NCBI GenBank assembly: GCA_040902885.1
Contig: JBBDWK010000032.1
Span: 1 to 64,000, forward strand
Reading direction: 5' to 3'
Origin: JBBDWK01 sp040902885
Lineage (GTDB): Bacteria; Acidobacteriota; Terriglobia; Bryobacterales; Bryobacteraceae
Length of the DNA stretch: 64,000 nt
Below the pieces are notes generated by a model that worked only from the letters and a program-made list of their open reading frames with translations, did no database searches and was not told where the DNA came from. Position 1 is the stretch's first letter; each line of letters begins with the position of its first letter. Position numbers and translations under genes: made by a program. Shown here one piece after another: positions 44,472 to 53,808 of this stretch.

Positions 44472-47029
44472 CGCGCGGCAGGCGGTTTCTGAAGGGTCTC
44501 GACCAGGAGATTCGCGAGCACATCGACAGAGAGACCAGGGAGAACATCGAGCGCGGCATGCCGCCCGAAGAGGCGCGCTACACGGCCCTCCGCAAATTCG
44601 GCAACATCGCCCGCGTTCAGGAACAAACACGGGAAGTCTGGAGTCGCGTGTGGTGCGAGCAGTTGCTCCAGGACGTCCGCTACGGCTTCCGCATGCTGCG
44701 CCGGAATCCGGGCTTCACGCTGGTCGTAATCCTGACGCTCGCCCTGGGCATCGGCATGAATACGGCCGTGTTCAGCGTTGTAAACACCGTGCTCCTCCGG
44801 CCTCTGGCATACCCGAATCCGGAGCGCCTGGTCTGGCTTGCCGACTACGATCCGAATCTCAAACGAGATGTGGTCGTCTTGTCGGAGTTCTACGAGTGGC
44901 GGGCGCGCGCGCAGTCTTACACGGCGATGGCCGCGTACGGTTACCAGCAGGTTGCGATGGAGACGTCCAAGGAAGCCATTCAAGTGAGCGGCGTGGCTAT
45001 CGCCGGCGACTTCTGGACCATCACAGGAGCGCGGCCCGCTCTTGGCCGCCTGTTTGGGCCGGAAGAACAGGATGCGGCCGTGCTTTCCTGGGATCTCTTC
45101 GAGCGCCAGTTTGCCGCCGACCCTCGCGTCGTCGGAGCGTCCGTATCGCTGGATGGACGTCCGGTCACCGTCACGGGAGTGCTTCCGAAAAGCTTCCGGT
45201 TCCAGTTTCCCAGGTGGTGGCTTGCCACTCAGCCGCAACCGGTCGAGGCCTACGTTCCGCTGCCTCCCTACGCCCCCAAGCTCTTCAGGACGGCGAACGT
45301 CGTCGCGGCACTGAAACCGGGCGTCCCGATCGGGCAGGCTTTGGCCGAACTCCATGTGTTGGATCGGACTATTCGGCAGGAGAGCCGCGGCCAGCCGTCT
45401 CGCATGCCGATGACGTCTCTGGGGATCCAGCCTCTCCAGGAAAAGCTCGTCGGCGACGTGCGCCCGGCGTTACTTGTGTTGCTCGCGGCCGGGGCCTTCG
45501 TCCTGCTGATCGCTTCCGTAAACATCGCGAACCTATTGCTGGCGCGGGCGACGGTTCGCCAGAGGGAGATCGCCATCCGCGCGGCCGTGGGCGCCGGACG
45601 CCCGCGCGTTATCCGGCAGTTGCTGGTCGAGAGCCTTGTGCTGGCTCTGCTCGGCGGCGCCGTGGGCATAGTGTTCGCGCAATCGGCGATTGCGATCCTA
45701 GTCCGCCTCTCGCCGCATGCCGTTCCGAGATTGACCGAAACCGCCATCGATGGCTGGGTGCTTGCATTCACTCTGGCCGTCTCCATCGGGTCCGGCATCC
45801 TGTTCGGAGCCGGCCCGGCCGTCGCGCTGTGGCGGACCAACCTGCGCGATGCGCTCAAGGACGGTTCGCGGACCTCGTCGGGTGCGTCCGGACCTCGCAT
45901 CCGCAGACTGCTGGTGGCTGGAGAGCTGGCCCTGGCGGCGGTTCTGCTCTGCGGCGCCGGACTGATGTTGAAAAGTTTCTGGCGCATGAATGCGCACCCG
46001 TCCGGATTCGCGCCGGAAACCGTGCTGGTCATGAAGGTCCGGCTCGCGGGATCACAATACGGTGAGAGACCCGCGCAAGAGGCCTACATGCGCGAGCTGC
46101 TCCAACGCATGGAATCGGCCCCGGGTGTGCAGGCTGCGGGGATTTCGAACTGGTTTCTCTTTTCGGGTGCGCCCCCGTTCCCCAACGACACTTCGCCGGA
46201 TCGGACGCACGTCATCCGGTTGAACGCGGCGTCAACGGGGTACTTGAAGGCAGTCGGCATGCGTCTTGTGAAAGGCCGCTGGTTGACGGAGACGGATTCC
46301 GCCGCGAGCGTACTGCTGAACGAAAGCATGGCGCGGCAGGCGTTCGGCTCCGTGGACCCCATCGGGCGCCGCATATCCATCCCGGAGGCGGTCACCGTCG
46401 TGGGCGTCGTCTCCGATCTGAAATACTCGAAGCTGGATGCCGAACCGCCGCCGGAAGTGTACGTGCGATACCAGCAGATGCCTTATCTGCGGGGCGCCGA
46501 TATAGCCGTACGGGCAGCCGGAGATCCCTCCGCCCTCGCGCCCGCCATTCGAAAGCTGATCTCGGAGATCGACCCCGCCCAACCCGTTTACGATGTGAAG
46601 ACTTTGGACCAGGCGCTGGCCGACTCCATCGCCCCACGCAGCTTCAATCTGTTCTTACTGGGAACCTTCGCGGCGGCCGCCCTGTTGCTGGCTGTGGTGG
46701 GCATTTATGGAGTGATTGCGTATTCGGCCGCCGAGCGCACACGCGAGATCGGCATGCGCATGGCGCTCGGCGCGCGGCGCAATCAGGTAGTTCGCATGGT
46801 GGTTCTGGATGGCATGGCCATCGCGCTGGCGGGGATTCTCGCCGGACTCGCCGCCGCTTTGGGCCTGACGCGGCTCATGGCGAACCTGCTCTACGAGGTG
46901 AAGGCCAATGACCCTTCGACCTTTGCGGCCGTGGCCACCACGCTGGCGGCGACCGCTTTGCTCGCATGCTGTATTCCGGCAGTCAAAGCAGCCTTGGTGG
47001 ATCCGATCATCGCCCTGCGGCACGAGTAA
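44468..47029 (+). CDS. ADOP-type ABC transporter permease with prefix domain
   Basis: This 853-residue permease starts at GTG 44468, overlapping the padR stop; the longer frame to 44405 lies inside padR. The prefix domain (residues 1-60, with LDQEIREHIDRETRENIERG and EEARYTALRKFGN) is followed by DVRYGFRMLRRNPGF and LALGIGMNTAVF. FtsX blocks are LLIASVNIANLLLARATVRQ and, near the end, ERTREIGMRMALGARRN. It is the third ADOP permease in the window. Its stop lies 13 bases before the hairpin repeat that carries the IS1182 insertion. Confidence 0.93.
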   Translation: MTRGRRFLKGLDQEIREHIDRETRENIERGMPPEEARYTALRKFGNIARVQEQTREVWSRVWCEQLLQDVRYGFRMLRRNPGFTLVVILTLALGIGMNTAVFSVVNTVLLRPLAYPNPERLVWLADYDPNLKRDVVVLSEFYEWRARAQSYTAMAAYGYQQVAMETSKEAIQVSGVAIAGDFWTITGARPALGRLFGPEEQDAAVLSWDLFERQFAADPRVVGASVSLDGRPVTVTGVLPKSFRFQFPRWWLATQPQPVEAYVPLPPYAPKLFRTANVVAALKPGVPIGQALAELHVLDRTIRQESRGQPSRMPMTSLGIQPLQEKLVGDVRPALLVLLAAGAFVLLIASVNIANLLLARATVRQREIAIRAAVGAGRPRVIRQLLVESLVLALLGGAVGIVFAQSAIAILVRLSPHAVPRLTETAIDGWVLAFTLAVSIGSGILFGAGPAVALWRTNLRDALKDGSRTSSGASGPRIRRLLVAGELALAAVLLCGAGLMLKSFWRMNAHPSGFAPETVLVMKVRLAGSQYGERPAQEAYMRELLQRMESAPGVQAAGISNWFLFSGAPPFPNDTSPDRTHVIRLNAASTGYLKAVGMRLVKGRWLTETDSAASVLLNESMARQAFGSVDPIGRRISIPEAVTVVGVVSDLKYSKLDAEPPPEVYVRYQQMPYLRGADIAVRAAGDPSALAPAIRKLISEIDPAQPVYDVKTLDQALADSIAPRSFNLFLLGTFAAAALLLAVVGIYGVIAYSAAERTREIGMRMALGARRNQVVRMVVLDGMAIALAGILAGLAAALGLTRLMANLLYEVKANDPSTFAAVATTLAATALLACCIPAVKAALVDPIIALRHE

Positions 47030-47041
47030 TGCAGGGCAAAA

Positions 47042-47092
47042 ACCGCTCCCTACGGTTGCGGCTCAGAAGCGTTTACCGAGCCGCGACCGTGA
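47042..47092. repeat. Left part of a long intergenic hairpin repeat, split by an IS
   Basis: The element begins ACCGCTCC (47042-47049) and contains GCGGCTC (47058-47064) and GAGCCGC (47078-47084) as an inner stem. The closing arm GGAGCGG is missing here but found at 48977-48983, directly after the insertion sequence. An uninterrupted relative lies at 53750-53808. The 3-4 bases at the junction (TGA or TGAG at 47090-47093) are repeated at the right end. Confidence 0.85.
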
Positions 47093-48972
47093 GAAGCTGT
47101 GAAAAAAATCCGGCTTTGCGCCATAAAACATATCAGTATCTGAATGTTTTGGTCTACACTATCCTCATGGACGCACAGCAGGCATCGAGGGAACCGGAAG
47201 CCCAACCGGTTTCCCGTGAGGTACGGCCGGAGGCAGGGGCTCCGCCGCAGAAGCTGGTGTTCGGGCAGCGGCCTCGGAAGGGCCGGCCGGACTCGGCCGG
47301 GAAGCCAAAGCCGAAGCTGAAACCGATCCATCGCAGCCAGTTGATGATGAAGGTAGTGGATTTGGAGAGTTGGGTGGAACCAAACCACCCGGCGCGAGCG
47401 ATCTGGGATTTGATGGGGCGCATGGATCTGAGCGGTTTCTACGATAAGATCCGCAGCCGGCAGGGAGAAAAAGGACGCGAGGCGAACTCGCCGCGTCTGC
47501 TGGCCAGCGTGTGGGTGTATGCCTACAGCAAAGGGATCAGTTCGGCGCGCGAGATCGAGCGGCAGATGGAGCATGAGCCGGGGCTGATGTGGCTGTGCGG
47601 GATGGCGAAGGTGAACCACCACACGTTGTCGGATTTCCGGGTGAACCACAAAGAGGAGTTGGATGGACTCTTCCAGCAGTTGCTGGCGGTGCTGGATGAG
47701 GGCGGATTCGTGGATTTGAGCCGGGTGATGCACGACGGCACGAAGGTGCGGTCGTATGCGGGGGTGGACACGTTCCGGCGGGAGAAGACCATCCGGGAGC
47801 GGCTGGAAGAAGCGCGGCAGGTGGTGGAGCAGATGGGCGATCCTCGGGAAGACGGCGACGGGGGGAACCGGCGGCAGCGGGCGGCGCGGGAGCGAGCGAG
47901 CCGGGAGCGAGCGGAGAAGCTGGAGGCGGCGCTGAAGACTCTGGAGACGATCCAGGAGGAGCAGAAGAAGCCGGAAGCAGCCGCCGAGGCGCGGGTGAGC
48001 GTTACCGAACCGGAAGCGCGGAAGATGAAGCACGGCGACCAGGCGATCGCGCCCAGCTACAACATGCAGGTGAGCACGGAGTCCAGCAACAAGGTGATCG
48101 TGGGCATGCACCTGAGCACGTGCAGCGCGGACGCGCCCTCGCTTCCGAAAGCCGTGGAGGTGATCGAGGAGAATACGGGACGGCTTCCGGAACAGTTGGT
48201 GGTGGATGGCGGATTTACGAGCAAGGAAAACATCCTGATGGCCGATGAGCGCCAGATCGATTTGATCGGCTCGTTGGGGGACGTAGAGAAGAAGCGGGCG
48301 GGGGCGGCGAAAGCGGCGGGAATGGACGCGGCGTTCGGGGTTGATTTCTTCATCTTTCAGACGGAGACCAATACGCTGGAATGCCCGGCCGGCAAGCAGT
48401 TGCATTATACGGGCGCCAACACCAAGCGCGAGAATCGCTATCACCGGTATCAGGCTCAAGGGAGCGACTGCCAGGCATGTGAACACCAGAAGCGTTGCTG
48501 TCCCCGGGAGCCGGAACGGGGCCGGCGAGTGGCGCGGCTGGTGGAGGAGCATCCTCAGGTGGCCGAGTTCCGGAAGAAGATGGAGACCGAGGAAGCCCAG
48601 CAGATCTACAAGCAACGAGGCGAGGTGGCGGAGTTTCCCAATGCCTGGATCAAGGACAAGATCGGGCTCAGGAAATTCCGGCTACGAGGATTGCTCAAGG
48701 CGGAGACGGAAGGGCTCTGGGCGTGCTTGGCCTACAACGCGAAGCAGTGGATCCGCCTGGCATGGAAACCGCGGGCGGCGGTTTCCATGGCATAGCAAAA
48801 ACAGGGCGAAAGAAGCCTGTAGAAACCAAAAAGAGGCCCAACAGGCCCTCCAGGGCAATACCTCCCCGTTTCAAGTCCGGACCGGAGCCTCAGCATCTCC
48901 CCGCTCTCTCGACACGCGCTGATCGAAGAGTGCCGAGGAATTCTGGAAAAAACTCAAATCCTTCACATCTTC
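47093..48972 (+). mobile_element. IS1182-family insertion sequence
   Basis: The element is about 1.88 kb. Its ends are imperfect inverted repeats: GAAGCTGTGAAAAAAAT at the left (from 47093) and GAAGATGTGAAGGATTT read inward from 48972 on the other strand. TGA(G) flanks both sides (47090-47092 and 48973-48975), fitting a 3-4 bp target duplication. Removing it rebuilds a hairpin repeat like that at 53750. One uninterrupted transposase gene suggests it may be functional. Ends are inferred from the split repeat. Confidence 0.85.
47167..48795 (+). CDS. IS1182-family transposase
   Basis: This 542-residue DDE transposase starts at ATG 47167; the longer open frame reaches into the upstream ADOP gene and is not used. 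The N-terminal part has VDLESWVEPNHPARAIWDLM and the DUF772-type segment SVWVYAYSKGISSAREIERQ. Candidate catalytic acidic residues lie in VMHDGTKV, VVDGGFTS and the late segment GEVAEFPNAWIKDKIG. A Cys-rich zinc-like region (CQACEHQKRCC) is typical of the family. No frameshift is seen. Confidence 0.93.
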   Translation: MDAQQASREPEAQPVSREVRPEAGAPPQKLVFGQRPRKGRPDSAGKPKPKLKPIHRSQLMMKVVDLESWVEPNHPARAIWDLMGRMDLSGFYDKIRSRQGEKGREANSPRLLASVWVYAYSKGISSAREIERQMEHEPGLMWLCGMAKVNHHTLSDFRVNHKEELDGLFQQLLAVLDEGGFVDLSRVMHDGTKVRSYAGVDTFRREKTIRERLEEARQVVEQMGDPREDGDGGNRRQRAARERASRERAEKLEAALKTLETIQEEQKKPEAAAEARVSVTEPEARKMKHGDQAIAPSYNMQVSTESSNKVIVGMHLSTCSADAPSLPKAVEVIEENTGRLPEQLVVDGGFTSKENILMADERQIDLIGSLGDVEKKRAGAAKAAGMDAAFGVDFFIFQTETNTLECPAGKQLHYTGANTKRENRYHRYQAQGSDCQACEHQKRCCPREPERGRRVARLVEEHPQVAEFRKKMETEEAQQIYKQRGEVAEFPNAWIKDKIGLRKFRLRGLLKAETEGLWACLAYNAKQWIRLAWKPRAAVSMA

Positions 48973-48983
48973 TGAGGGAGCGG
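48973..48983. repeat. Right part of the split hairpin repeat
   Basis: TGA followed by GGGAGCGG completes the outer stem of the element begun at 47042. It lies seven bases from the stop of the convergent dehydrogenase gene. Confidence 0.8.
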
Positions 48984-48989
48984 ACTGAA

Positions 48990-49997
48990 CTAATAGCCCT
49001 TCTGCTTGTCGACAACGTTGATCAGCGGCTGGCCGTCGGCGAACCGGCGGATGTTCTCCTTGATGGTGCCCACCATCCGCGCCCGGTCCTTATCCGACCG
49101 TCCGGCGATGTGCGGCGTGATGATGGCGTTGTCGAACTTCCAGAGTGGATGGCCTTTCGGCAGAGGCTCAGGGTCGGTGACATCGACGCCCGCTCCGGCC
49201 AGGTGACGGCTGTCGAGCGCCTTCACGAGACTGCCTAGATCGTACAAGCTCCCGCGGCTTACGGCGATGAAGTAAGAATCCTTCTTCATCAGCTCGAACT
49301 GACGCGGCCCGAGCATCTTGTGGCTCAGAGGCGTGTGCGGCGCGGACACGAAGACCACATCGGCTTGCGGCAGCACTTCATTCAGTTGATCCGGCTTCAC
49401 CACTTTCTTCACGAACGGCGTGTACGGAATGTCCTCGGGGTCCACGCCGATCACGTCCATGCCGAAGGCCCAGGCGCGGATGGCGATCTGTGTCCCGATG
49501 CCTCCGACGCCAATTACGACCGCCGTGCGGCCGTTCAACTCGATGCCCGGGTAAGGACGCCCCTGCCAGACTTCCTGCTTGCGATGCTCGATGAAGTTGT
49601 GAATGCCGCGCGAGAGCGTCAGCAGCATGGCGAGGGCGTGGTCGGCAATCTCCGGCCCTTGCACAATCTGGTTGTTGGTCAGGATGATGTTGCTGTCGCG
49701 AAGATCGTTCCCGCCCGAGCGATGCAGCACGGTCTCGGCGCCGGCGCTCATGATCTGAACCCACTTGAGATTCTTTGCGGCGCGCACCTGCTCGGGTTTG
49801 ATGGTTCCTATCAGGGCATCCGCGTCGGCAATCTCCTTCAAGAGGTTCTCCGATTCGACCGGAACAATCTTCACCTTGGAAGAAGCGCTCTGCAGATCCT
49901 TCACGAAAGCGGGATCGGTGGTGGTAAGGATAATCTTCTTGGTCTGCGCGGGAAGTGCCAGCACGCAGAGGGCAAAGGTTAAGGCCAGACGGCGCAT
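48990..49997 (-). CDS. D-2-hydroxyacid dehydrogenase family protein with an export signal
   Basis: This 335-residue protein is a D-isomer-specific 2-hydroxyacid dehydrogenase. The Rossmann motif is VIGVGGIGTQIAIRAWAFG, with the catalytic Arg in FIAVSRGSLYDLGSL, Glu in GVDVTDPEPLPKGHPLW and His in NAIITPHIAGRSD. Its first 20 residues (RRLALTFALCVLALPAQT) look like a cleavable signal peptide, which is unusual because NAD-dependent enzymes normally stay in the cytoplasm. A downstream start would remove it, but the first in-frame ATG after the signal is far into the protein. The enzyme stands alone. Confidence 0.88.
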   Translation of the reverse strand: MRRLALTFALCVLALPAQTKKIILTTTDPAFVKDLQSASSKVKIVPVESENLLKEIADADALIGTIKPEQVRAAKNLKWVQIMSAGAETVLHRSGGNDLRDSNIILTNNQIVQGPEIADHALAMLLTLSRGIHNFIEHRKQEVWQGRPYPGIELNGRTAVVIGVGGIGTQIAIRAWAFGMDVIGVDPEDIPYTPFVKKVVKPDQLNEVLPQADVVFVSAPHTPLSHKMLGPRQFELMKKDSYFIAVSRGSLYDLGSLVKALDSRHLAGAGVDVTDPEPLPKGHPLWKFDNAIITPHIAGRSDKDRARMVGTIKENIRRFADGQPLINVVDKQKGY

Positions 49998-50093
49998 AGT
50001 GGTTGTGTCTCCTTCGAAAAAGGGATTCTACCGCAGTCGGGGAACGGAAGGGGAACCGCCCGCCATCCGGCGAATTATAATCGTGTTCTAAGG

Positions 50094-51842
50094 ATGCGCG
50101 TGTATCGGGCAGTCTGGTTGTCCTTGGCTCTTGCCGGCGGGGCCGCGTTCCCACAACCGCCAAAGCCCGTGGTGCGCCCGGTCTGGTCCGGAGCCGGCGT
50201 TACGCTGCTCGGGACGCCGTCGCCCGATGGCCGCTACTTTTCCTGCGTCGACCCGATCACCAAGGATCTGGCGCTTCGCGATCTCTCGACGGGCGTCCTG
50301 CGGCGGCTCACGGATAACGCGTCGCGGCCCGGCACAAAAGAGTTCGCCTACTTCTCCGCCATCTCTCCCGACGCTCGTCAGGTTGCTTACGCGTGGTTCA
50401 ACGACCAGGGTTACTACGATCTTCGCGTCACCGCCGTCGACGACCCGAAGCCGCGCATCCTCTTCAGCAATGAAGAAGCGGGGTTCGTGCAGCCTTCCGC
50501 CTGGTCGCCCGACGGCAAGCACATCCTGACGCTGTTTTTCCGCAAGGACAGCATCAGCCAGATCGCGCTCGTTTCGGCGGCGGACGGCTCCGTCCGCGTG
50601 TTGAAATCGCTGAACTGGGTCTACCCGAAGAAGATGGATTTTTCTCCCGACGGCCGTTTTCTCGTTTACGATGCGCCCGCGGCCGGGAAGCCGGACGTGC
50701 GCGACATCTTCGTGCTTGCGGCCGACGGCAGCCGGGAGTCTGTCCTCGACAAGCATCCCGCGAACGACATTTTTCCCGTCTGGTCGCCCGATGGCTCGCG
50801 AATTTTCTTTACCAGCGACCGAAGCGGTTCCATCGGGTTGTGGTCCATCCAGGTTTCGGATGGCAAAGCCGCCGGCGGCCCGGAGCTGATCCAGGACAAT
50901 CTGGGCCGCATTCTGCCGTTGGGAATGACGCGGGAAGGCGCCTTTTACTACGGGCTGCGCACGGGCTCCGAGGACGTCTACACGGTCGCGGTAAACCCTG
51001 AGTCGGGAATGCTCGTTCCGCCCGCGAATCCGGCCGGCGCGAGCTCCGCGGGACGCAACACGGCGCCTGCATGGTCCCCCGACGGGCGTTACCTCGCGTT
51101 CTTCGCGCGGCGCGGCTCCGAGAACTTCGGCCAGGATTCAAGGGTGATCGCCATTCACGATCTGAAGACCGGCGCGGAGCGCCATCTCTCGCCGAAGCTG
51201 GCCATTTTCGAAAGGCTGCGCTGGTCGGCCGACGGCGCCGCGCTGCTGGTGACGGGCAGCGACGGCAGGACGCGCGGCGGCCTTTACCGCGTGGACGCGC
51301 AGCGGGGCACGACGGAACCGCTGGTACAGGACGAAGCGGGCGGCAGCAAGGGAATGGATGGCGTCTCCTCGGCGGATGGAAAGACAATCTATTACGTTCA
51401 GGATGGGACCATTCGCAAGCTGGACCGGTCATCCAACCGGGAGATCGATTTCTTCCGCCCCGAACGCTCCGCCAGCTTGGATCAACTGGCGCTTTCTCCT
51501 GACGGGCAGTGGCTGGCATTCCATGCGAGTGGCAGCGAAGAGATGGTTGCCGTGGCTTCGATCTCCGGAGAGCGGCGCGTCGTCCTGAAGCTGCCAGGTG
51601 GCACAGCCGCGGGCCTGGAGTGGACGCCGGACAGCCGCCACCTGCTCTTCTGTGCGGCGGGCACGCTGTGGCGCATCCCGGCGAAGGGCGGGCCGGCCGA
51701 ACCGCTGGGAGCGATTGGCGAAGGCATCACCAGCATCAGCATGCACCCCAGCGGGCAGCGGCTGGCCTTTGCCGCGGGCGGCACGGGCTCGGAGGTCCGC
51801 GTGATCGAGATGCCCGCGCCGAAACAACAGGCCTTGCGATGA
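50094..51842 (+). CDS. TolB-like WD40 propeller protein, exported
   Basis: This 582-residue protein has a signal peptide (AVWLSLALAGGAAFPQ) and multiple PD40/TolB blades: TPSPDGRYFSCVDP, AWSPDGKHILTLFF, DFSPDGRFLVYDAP, VWSPDGSRIFFTSDR, AWSPDGRYLAFFAR, ALSPDGQWLAFHAS and EWTPDSRHLLFCAA. It lacks a peptidase domain, so it is probably a periplasmic binding or scaffold protein. Its stop overlaps the peroxidase ATG by 4 bases, suggesting a joint function with that haem protein. Confidence 0.85.
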   Translation: MRVYRAVWLSLALAGGAAFPQPPKPVVRPVWSGAGVTLLGTPSPDGRYFSCVDPITKDLALRDLSTGVLRRLTDNASRPGTKEFAYFSAISPDARQVAYAWFNDQGYYDLRVTAVDDPKPRILFSNEEAGFVQPSAWSPDGKHILTLFFRKDSISQIALVSAADGSVRVLKSLNWVYPKKMDFSPDGRFLVYDAPAAGKPDVRDIFVLAADGSRESVLDKHPANDIFPVWSPDGSRIFFTSDRSGSIGLWSIQVSDGKAAGGPELIQDNLGRILPLGMTREGAFYYGLRTGSEDVYTVAVNPESGMLVPPANPAGASSAGRNTAPAWSPDGRYLAFFARRGSENFGQDSRVIAIHDLKTGAERHLSPKLAIFERLRWSADGAALLVTGSDGRTRGGLYRVDAQRGTTEPLVQDEAGGSKGMDGVSSADGKTIYYVQDGTIRKLDRSSNREIDFFRPERSASLDQLALSPDGQWLAFHASGSEEMVAVASISGERRVVLKLPGGTAAGLEWTPDSRHLLFCAAGTLWRIPAKGGPAEPLGAIGEGITSISMHPSGQRLAFAAGGTGSEVRVIEMPAPKQQALR

Positions 51843-52783
51843 TGCACGCGGGCGCACTCTGCCTGCTGCTGGCGGCTTCCAACTTTGGAACCGTGCCGCT
51901 CGGCCTGGACGCACTGCGCCCGACGCCCGAGGACAACCCGCTCACGCCCGAAAAGGCGGCGCTCGGCCGCAAGCTCTTCTTCGACACCCGCCTCTCGCGA
52001 GACAACAGCCTGTCCTGCGCCAGCTGCCACGATCCCAAGCGGGCCTTCACCGACGGCCGCCCGGTGGCCGTCGGGGTTTTCGGACGCAAAGGCAACCGCA
52101 GAGTTCCCACGCTGCTGAATCGCGCCTACGGAAAGGCATTCTTCTGGGATGGCCGCGCCGCCACTCTCGAAGAGCAGGTGGTGCTGCCCATCGTGAACGA
52201 GAAGGAGATGGACCTGACCATGGACGAGGCGGTTACCCGCGTGCGCGAGGGCTACGGCGAAGCGTTCCAGCGCGTATTCGGAAGGCCGGCCAATGCAGAC
52301 GATCTTGCACGCGCCCTCGCCACCTACGTTCGCACCATCCTCTCCGGAGACTCGCCCTACGATCGATACGTCGGCGGCGACCGCGAGGCTCTCTCCGAGG
52401 AAGCCCGCACCGGTTTGCGGCTCTTTCGCGGCAAGGCCAACTGCGTCGTCTGCCACCTGGGTCCGAATTTGACCGATGAGCGTTTTCACAATACCGGCAT
52501 CGGCGGACTCGACGATCCGGGACGTTATGCGATCACGAAGCAGGAACCGGACAGAGGGGCCTTCAAGACGCCCACTTTGCGGGAAGCCGCGGGTACCGGG
52601 CCATACATGCACAACGGAAGCATCGCGACCCTTGAAAAGGTGATAGAGGAATACGACAAAGGCGGCAAGGCGAGCCCGTCGCTCGACCCGGAGATGCGGC
52701 CGCTTAAGCTGACGGATGCGGAGAAGAAGGCGCTGCTGGCGTTCTTGAAAGCGCTCAGCGGAAAGATTCGGGAAGGAAATTGA
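51839..52783 (+). CDS. Di-haem cytochrome c peroxidase (MauG/CcpA family)
   Basis: This 314-residue periplasmic enzyme carries two c-type haem sites, CASCH (60-64) and CVVCH (202-206), in the layout of bacterial di-haem peroxidases that reduce hydrogen peroxide or oxidise protein residues. A short signal sequence (ALCLLLAASNFG) starts it. Other family landmarks are KLFFDTRLSRDNSLS, FFWDGRAATLEEQ and FKTPTLREAAGTGPYMHNGS. Start at ATG 51839 overlaps the propeller stop; the longer frame back to 51509 lies within the propeller gene. Confidence 0.93.
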   Translation: MMHAGALCLLLAASNFGTVPLGLDALRPTPEDNPLTPEKAALGRKLFFDTRLSRDNSLSCASCHDPKRAFTDGRPVAVGVFGRKGNRRVPTLLNRAYGKAFFWDGRAATLEEQVVLPIVNEKEMDLTMDEAVTRVREGYGEAFQRVFGRPANADDLARALATYVRTILSGDSPYDRYVGGDREALSEEARTGLRLFRGKANCVVCHLGPNLTDERFHNTGIGGLDDPGRYAITKQEPDRGAFKTPTLREAAGTGPYMHNGSIATLEKVIEEYDKGGKASPSLDPEMRPLKLTDAEKKALLAFLKALSGKIREGN

Positions 52784-52789
52784 ACGCGG

Positions 52790-53737
52790 ATGCAGCTTCA
52801 TATCGCGGCCTTGGCCGCTGCTCTCGCCCTCCAGCCCAATCCCGCCGCGCTCGAGCCCATCTATCGGCAGGCTCTTGAAGAACGCGAAAAGGAATTCGGA
52901 CCCAAGCATCCCAAGGTGGCAAGGAGCGCGGCCGATTTGGGCCTGTTTCTGCGCAACCACGGCGACCGCGCCGCCGCCGCGCCCTATCTCCGCCGTGCGC
53001 TCGCCATCGACGAGAAGGCGCTAGGGCCTGAAAGCCTCGTGGTTGGCGAGGATCTCGAAAATCTTGCCTCGGTTCTGCCGCCTCGGGAGGCATTGCCGCT
53101 TTATCAGCGCGCGGGGGACCACAAGGACGCGGGGCTTGCCGCGCGCAATTTGGCGAAGGTGGCGTCTTACGAGGAGGCGCGTGGCGATTTCGAGGCCGCG
53201 CTGGCGCTGTACCGCCGCGCGCTCGCCAAGGAGGAAGCCGCATCCGGCGCGGGCCATGCCCGGGTTGGCGTGCGGCTGAACGACGTGGCCCTGCTCGTCG
53301 CGCCCAAAGAGGCCGAGCCGCTGCTGCGGCGCGCGCTGACGATTCAGGAAAAGGCGCTCGGCGGCCGGCATCCGGAAACGGCGGCGACGTTGAACAATCT
53401 GGCGAACGTGCTGCTCGGCACCGGCCGCGTGACGCAGGCCGAGCCTCTGGCACGGCGCGCGCTTTCCATACTCGAAGATACGCTGGGCCCGAACCATCCG
53501 CGCGTGGCCATCGGCGCCAGCAACCTTGCCGACATGCTGCGCGCGAAGAAGGATTACGCGAACGCGCGGGGCTTTTACGAACGCGCACTCGCCATCGACG
53601 AGAAGGCCTATGGACCGAACCATCCCGAGGTGGCGGTGGATCTCGCGAATCTTGCGGGTCTGCTCGAAGAGATGGGCCGCCCCGAGGAGGCGCGTCCCCT
53701 ACGCGAAAGAGCCGCCGCCATCAAGGCCGCGCGTTGA
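52790..53737 (+). CDS. Exported tetratricopeptide-repeat protein
   Basis: This 315-residue protein has a short signal (QLHIAALAAALALQ) and TPR units of the kinesin-light-chain type, 42 residues each, visible as LEEREKEFGPKHPKVARSAA, ALTIQEKALGGRHPETAATL, ALSILEDTLGPNHPRVAIGA and ALAIDEKAYGPNHPEVAVDL. Such repeats mediate protein-protein contacts. It follows the di-haem peroxidase by 6 bases and is probably cotranscribed with it. Its stop is 12 bases before the hairpin repeat. Confidence 0.9.
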   Translation: MQLHIAALAAALALQPNPAALEPIYRQALEEREKEFGPKHPKVARSAADLGLFLRNHGDRAAAAPYLRRALAIDEKALGPESLVVGEDLENLASVLPPREALPLYQRAGDHKDAGLAARNLAKVASYEEARGDFEAALALYRRALAKEEAASGAGHARVGVRLNDVALLVAPKEAEPLLRRALTIQEKALGGRHPETAATLNNLANVLLGTGRVTQAEPLARRALSILEDTLGPNHPRVAIGASNLADMLRAKKDYANARGFYERALAIDEKAYGPNHPEVAVDLANLAGLLEEMGRPEEARPLRERAAAIKAAR

Positions 53738-53749
53738 AAAGGGGGAAAA

Positions 53750-53808
53750 ACCGCTCCTTACAGTCGCGGCTCAGAACCGGTTACCGAGCCGCGACCAGAG
53801 GGAGCGGT
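53750..53808. repeat. Intact long intergenic hairpin repeat
   Basis: The outer stem is ACCGCTCC (53750-53757) with GGAGCGGT (53801-53808), and the inner stem CGCGGCTC (53765-53772) with GAGCCGCG (53786-53793) around a 13-base loop. Each stem is perfect, and the bases between are partly complementary. It lies between two convergent genes and touches the cytochrome stop codon. The same element, interrupted by IS1182, is at 47042-48983. Confidence 0.9.
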
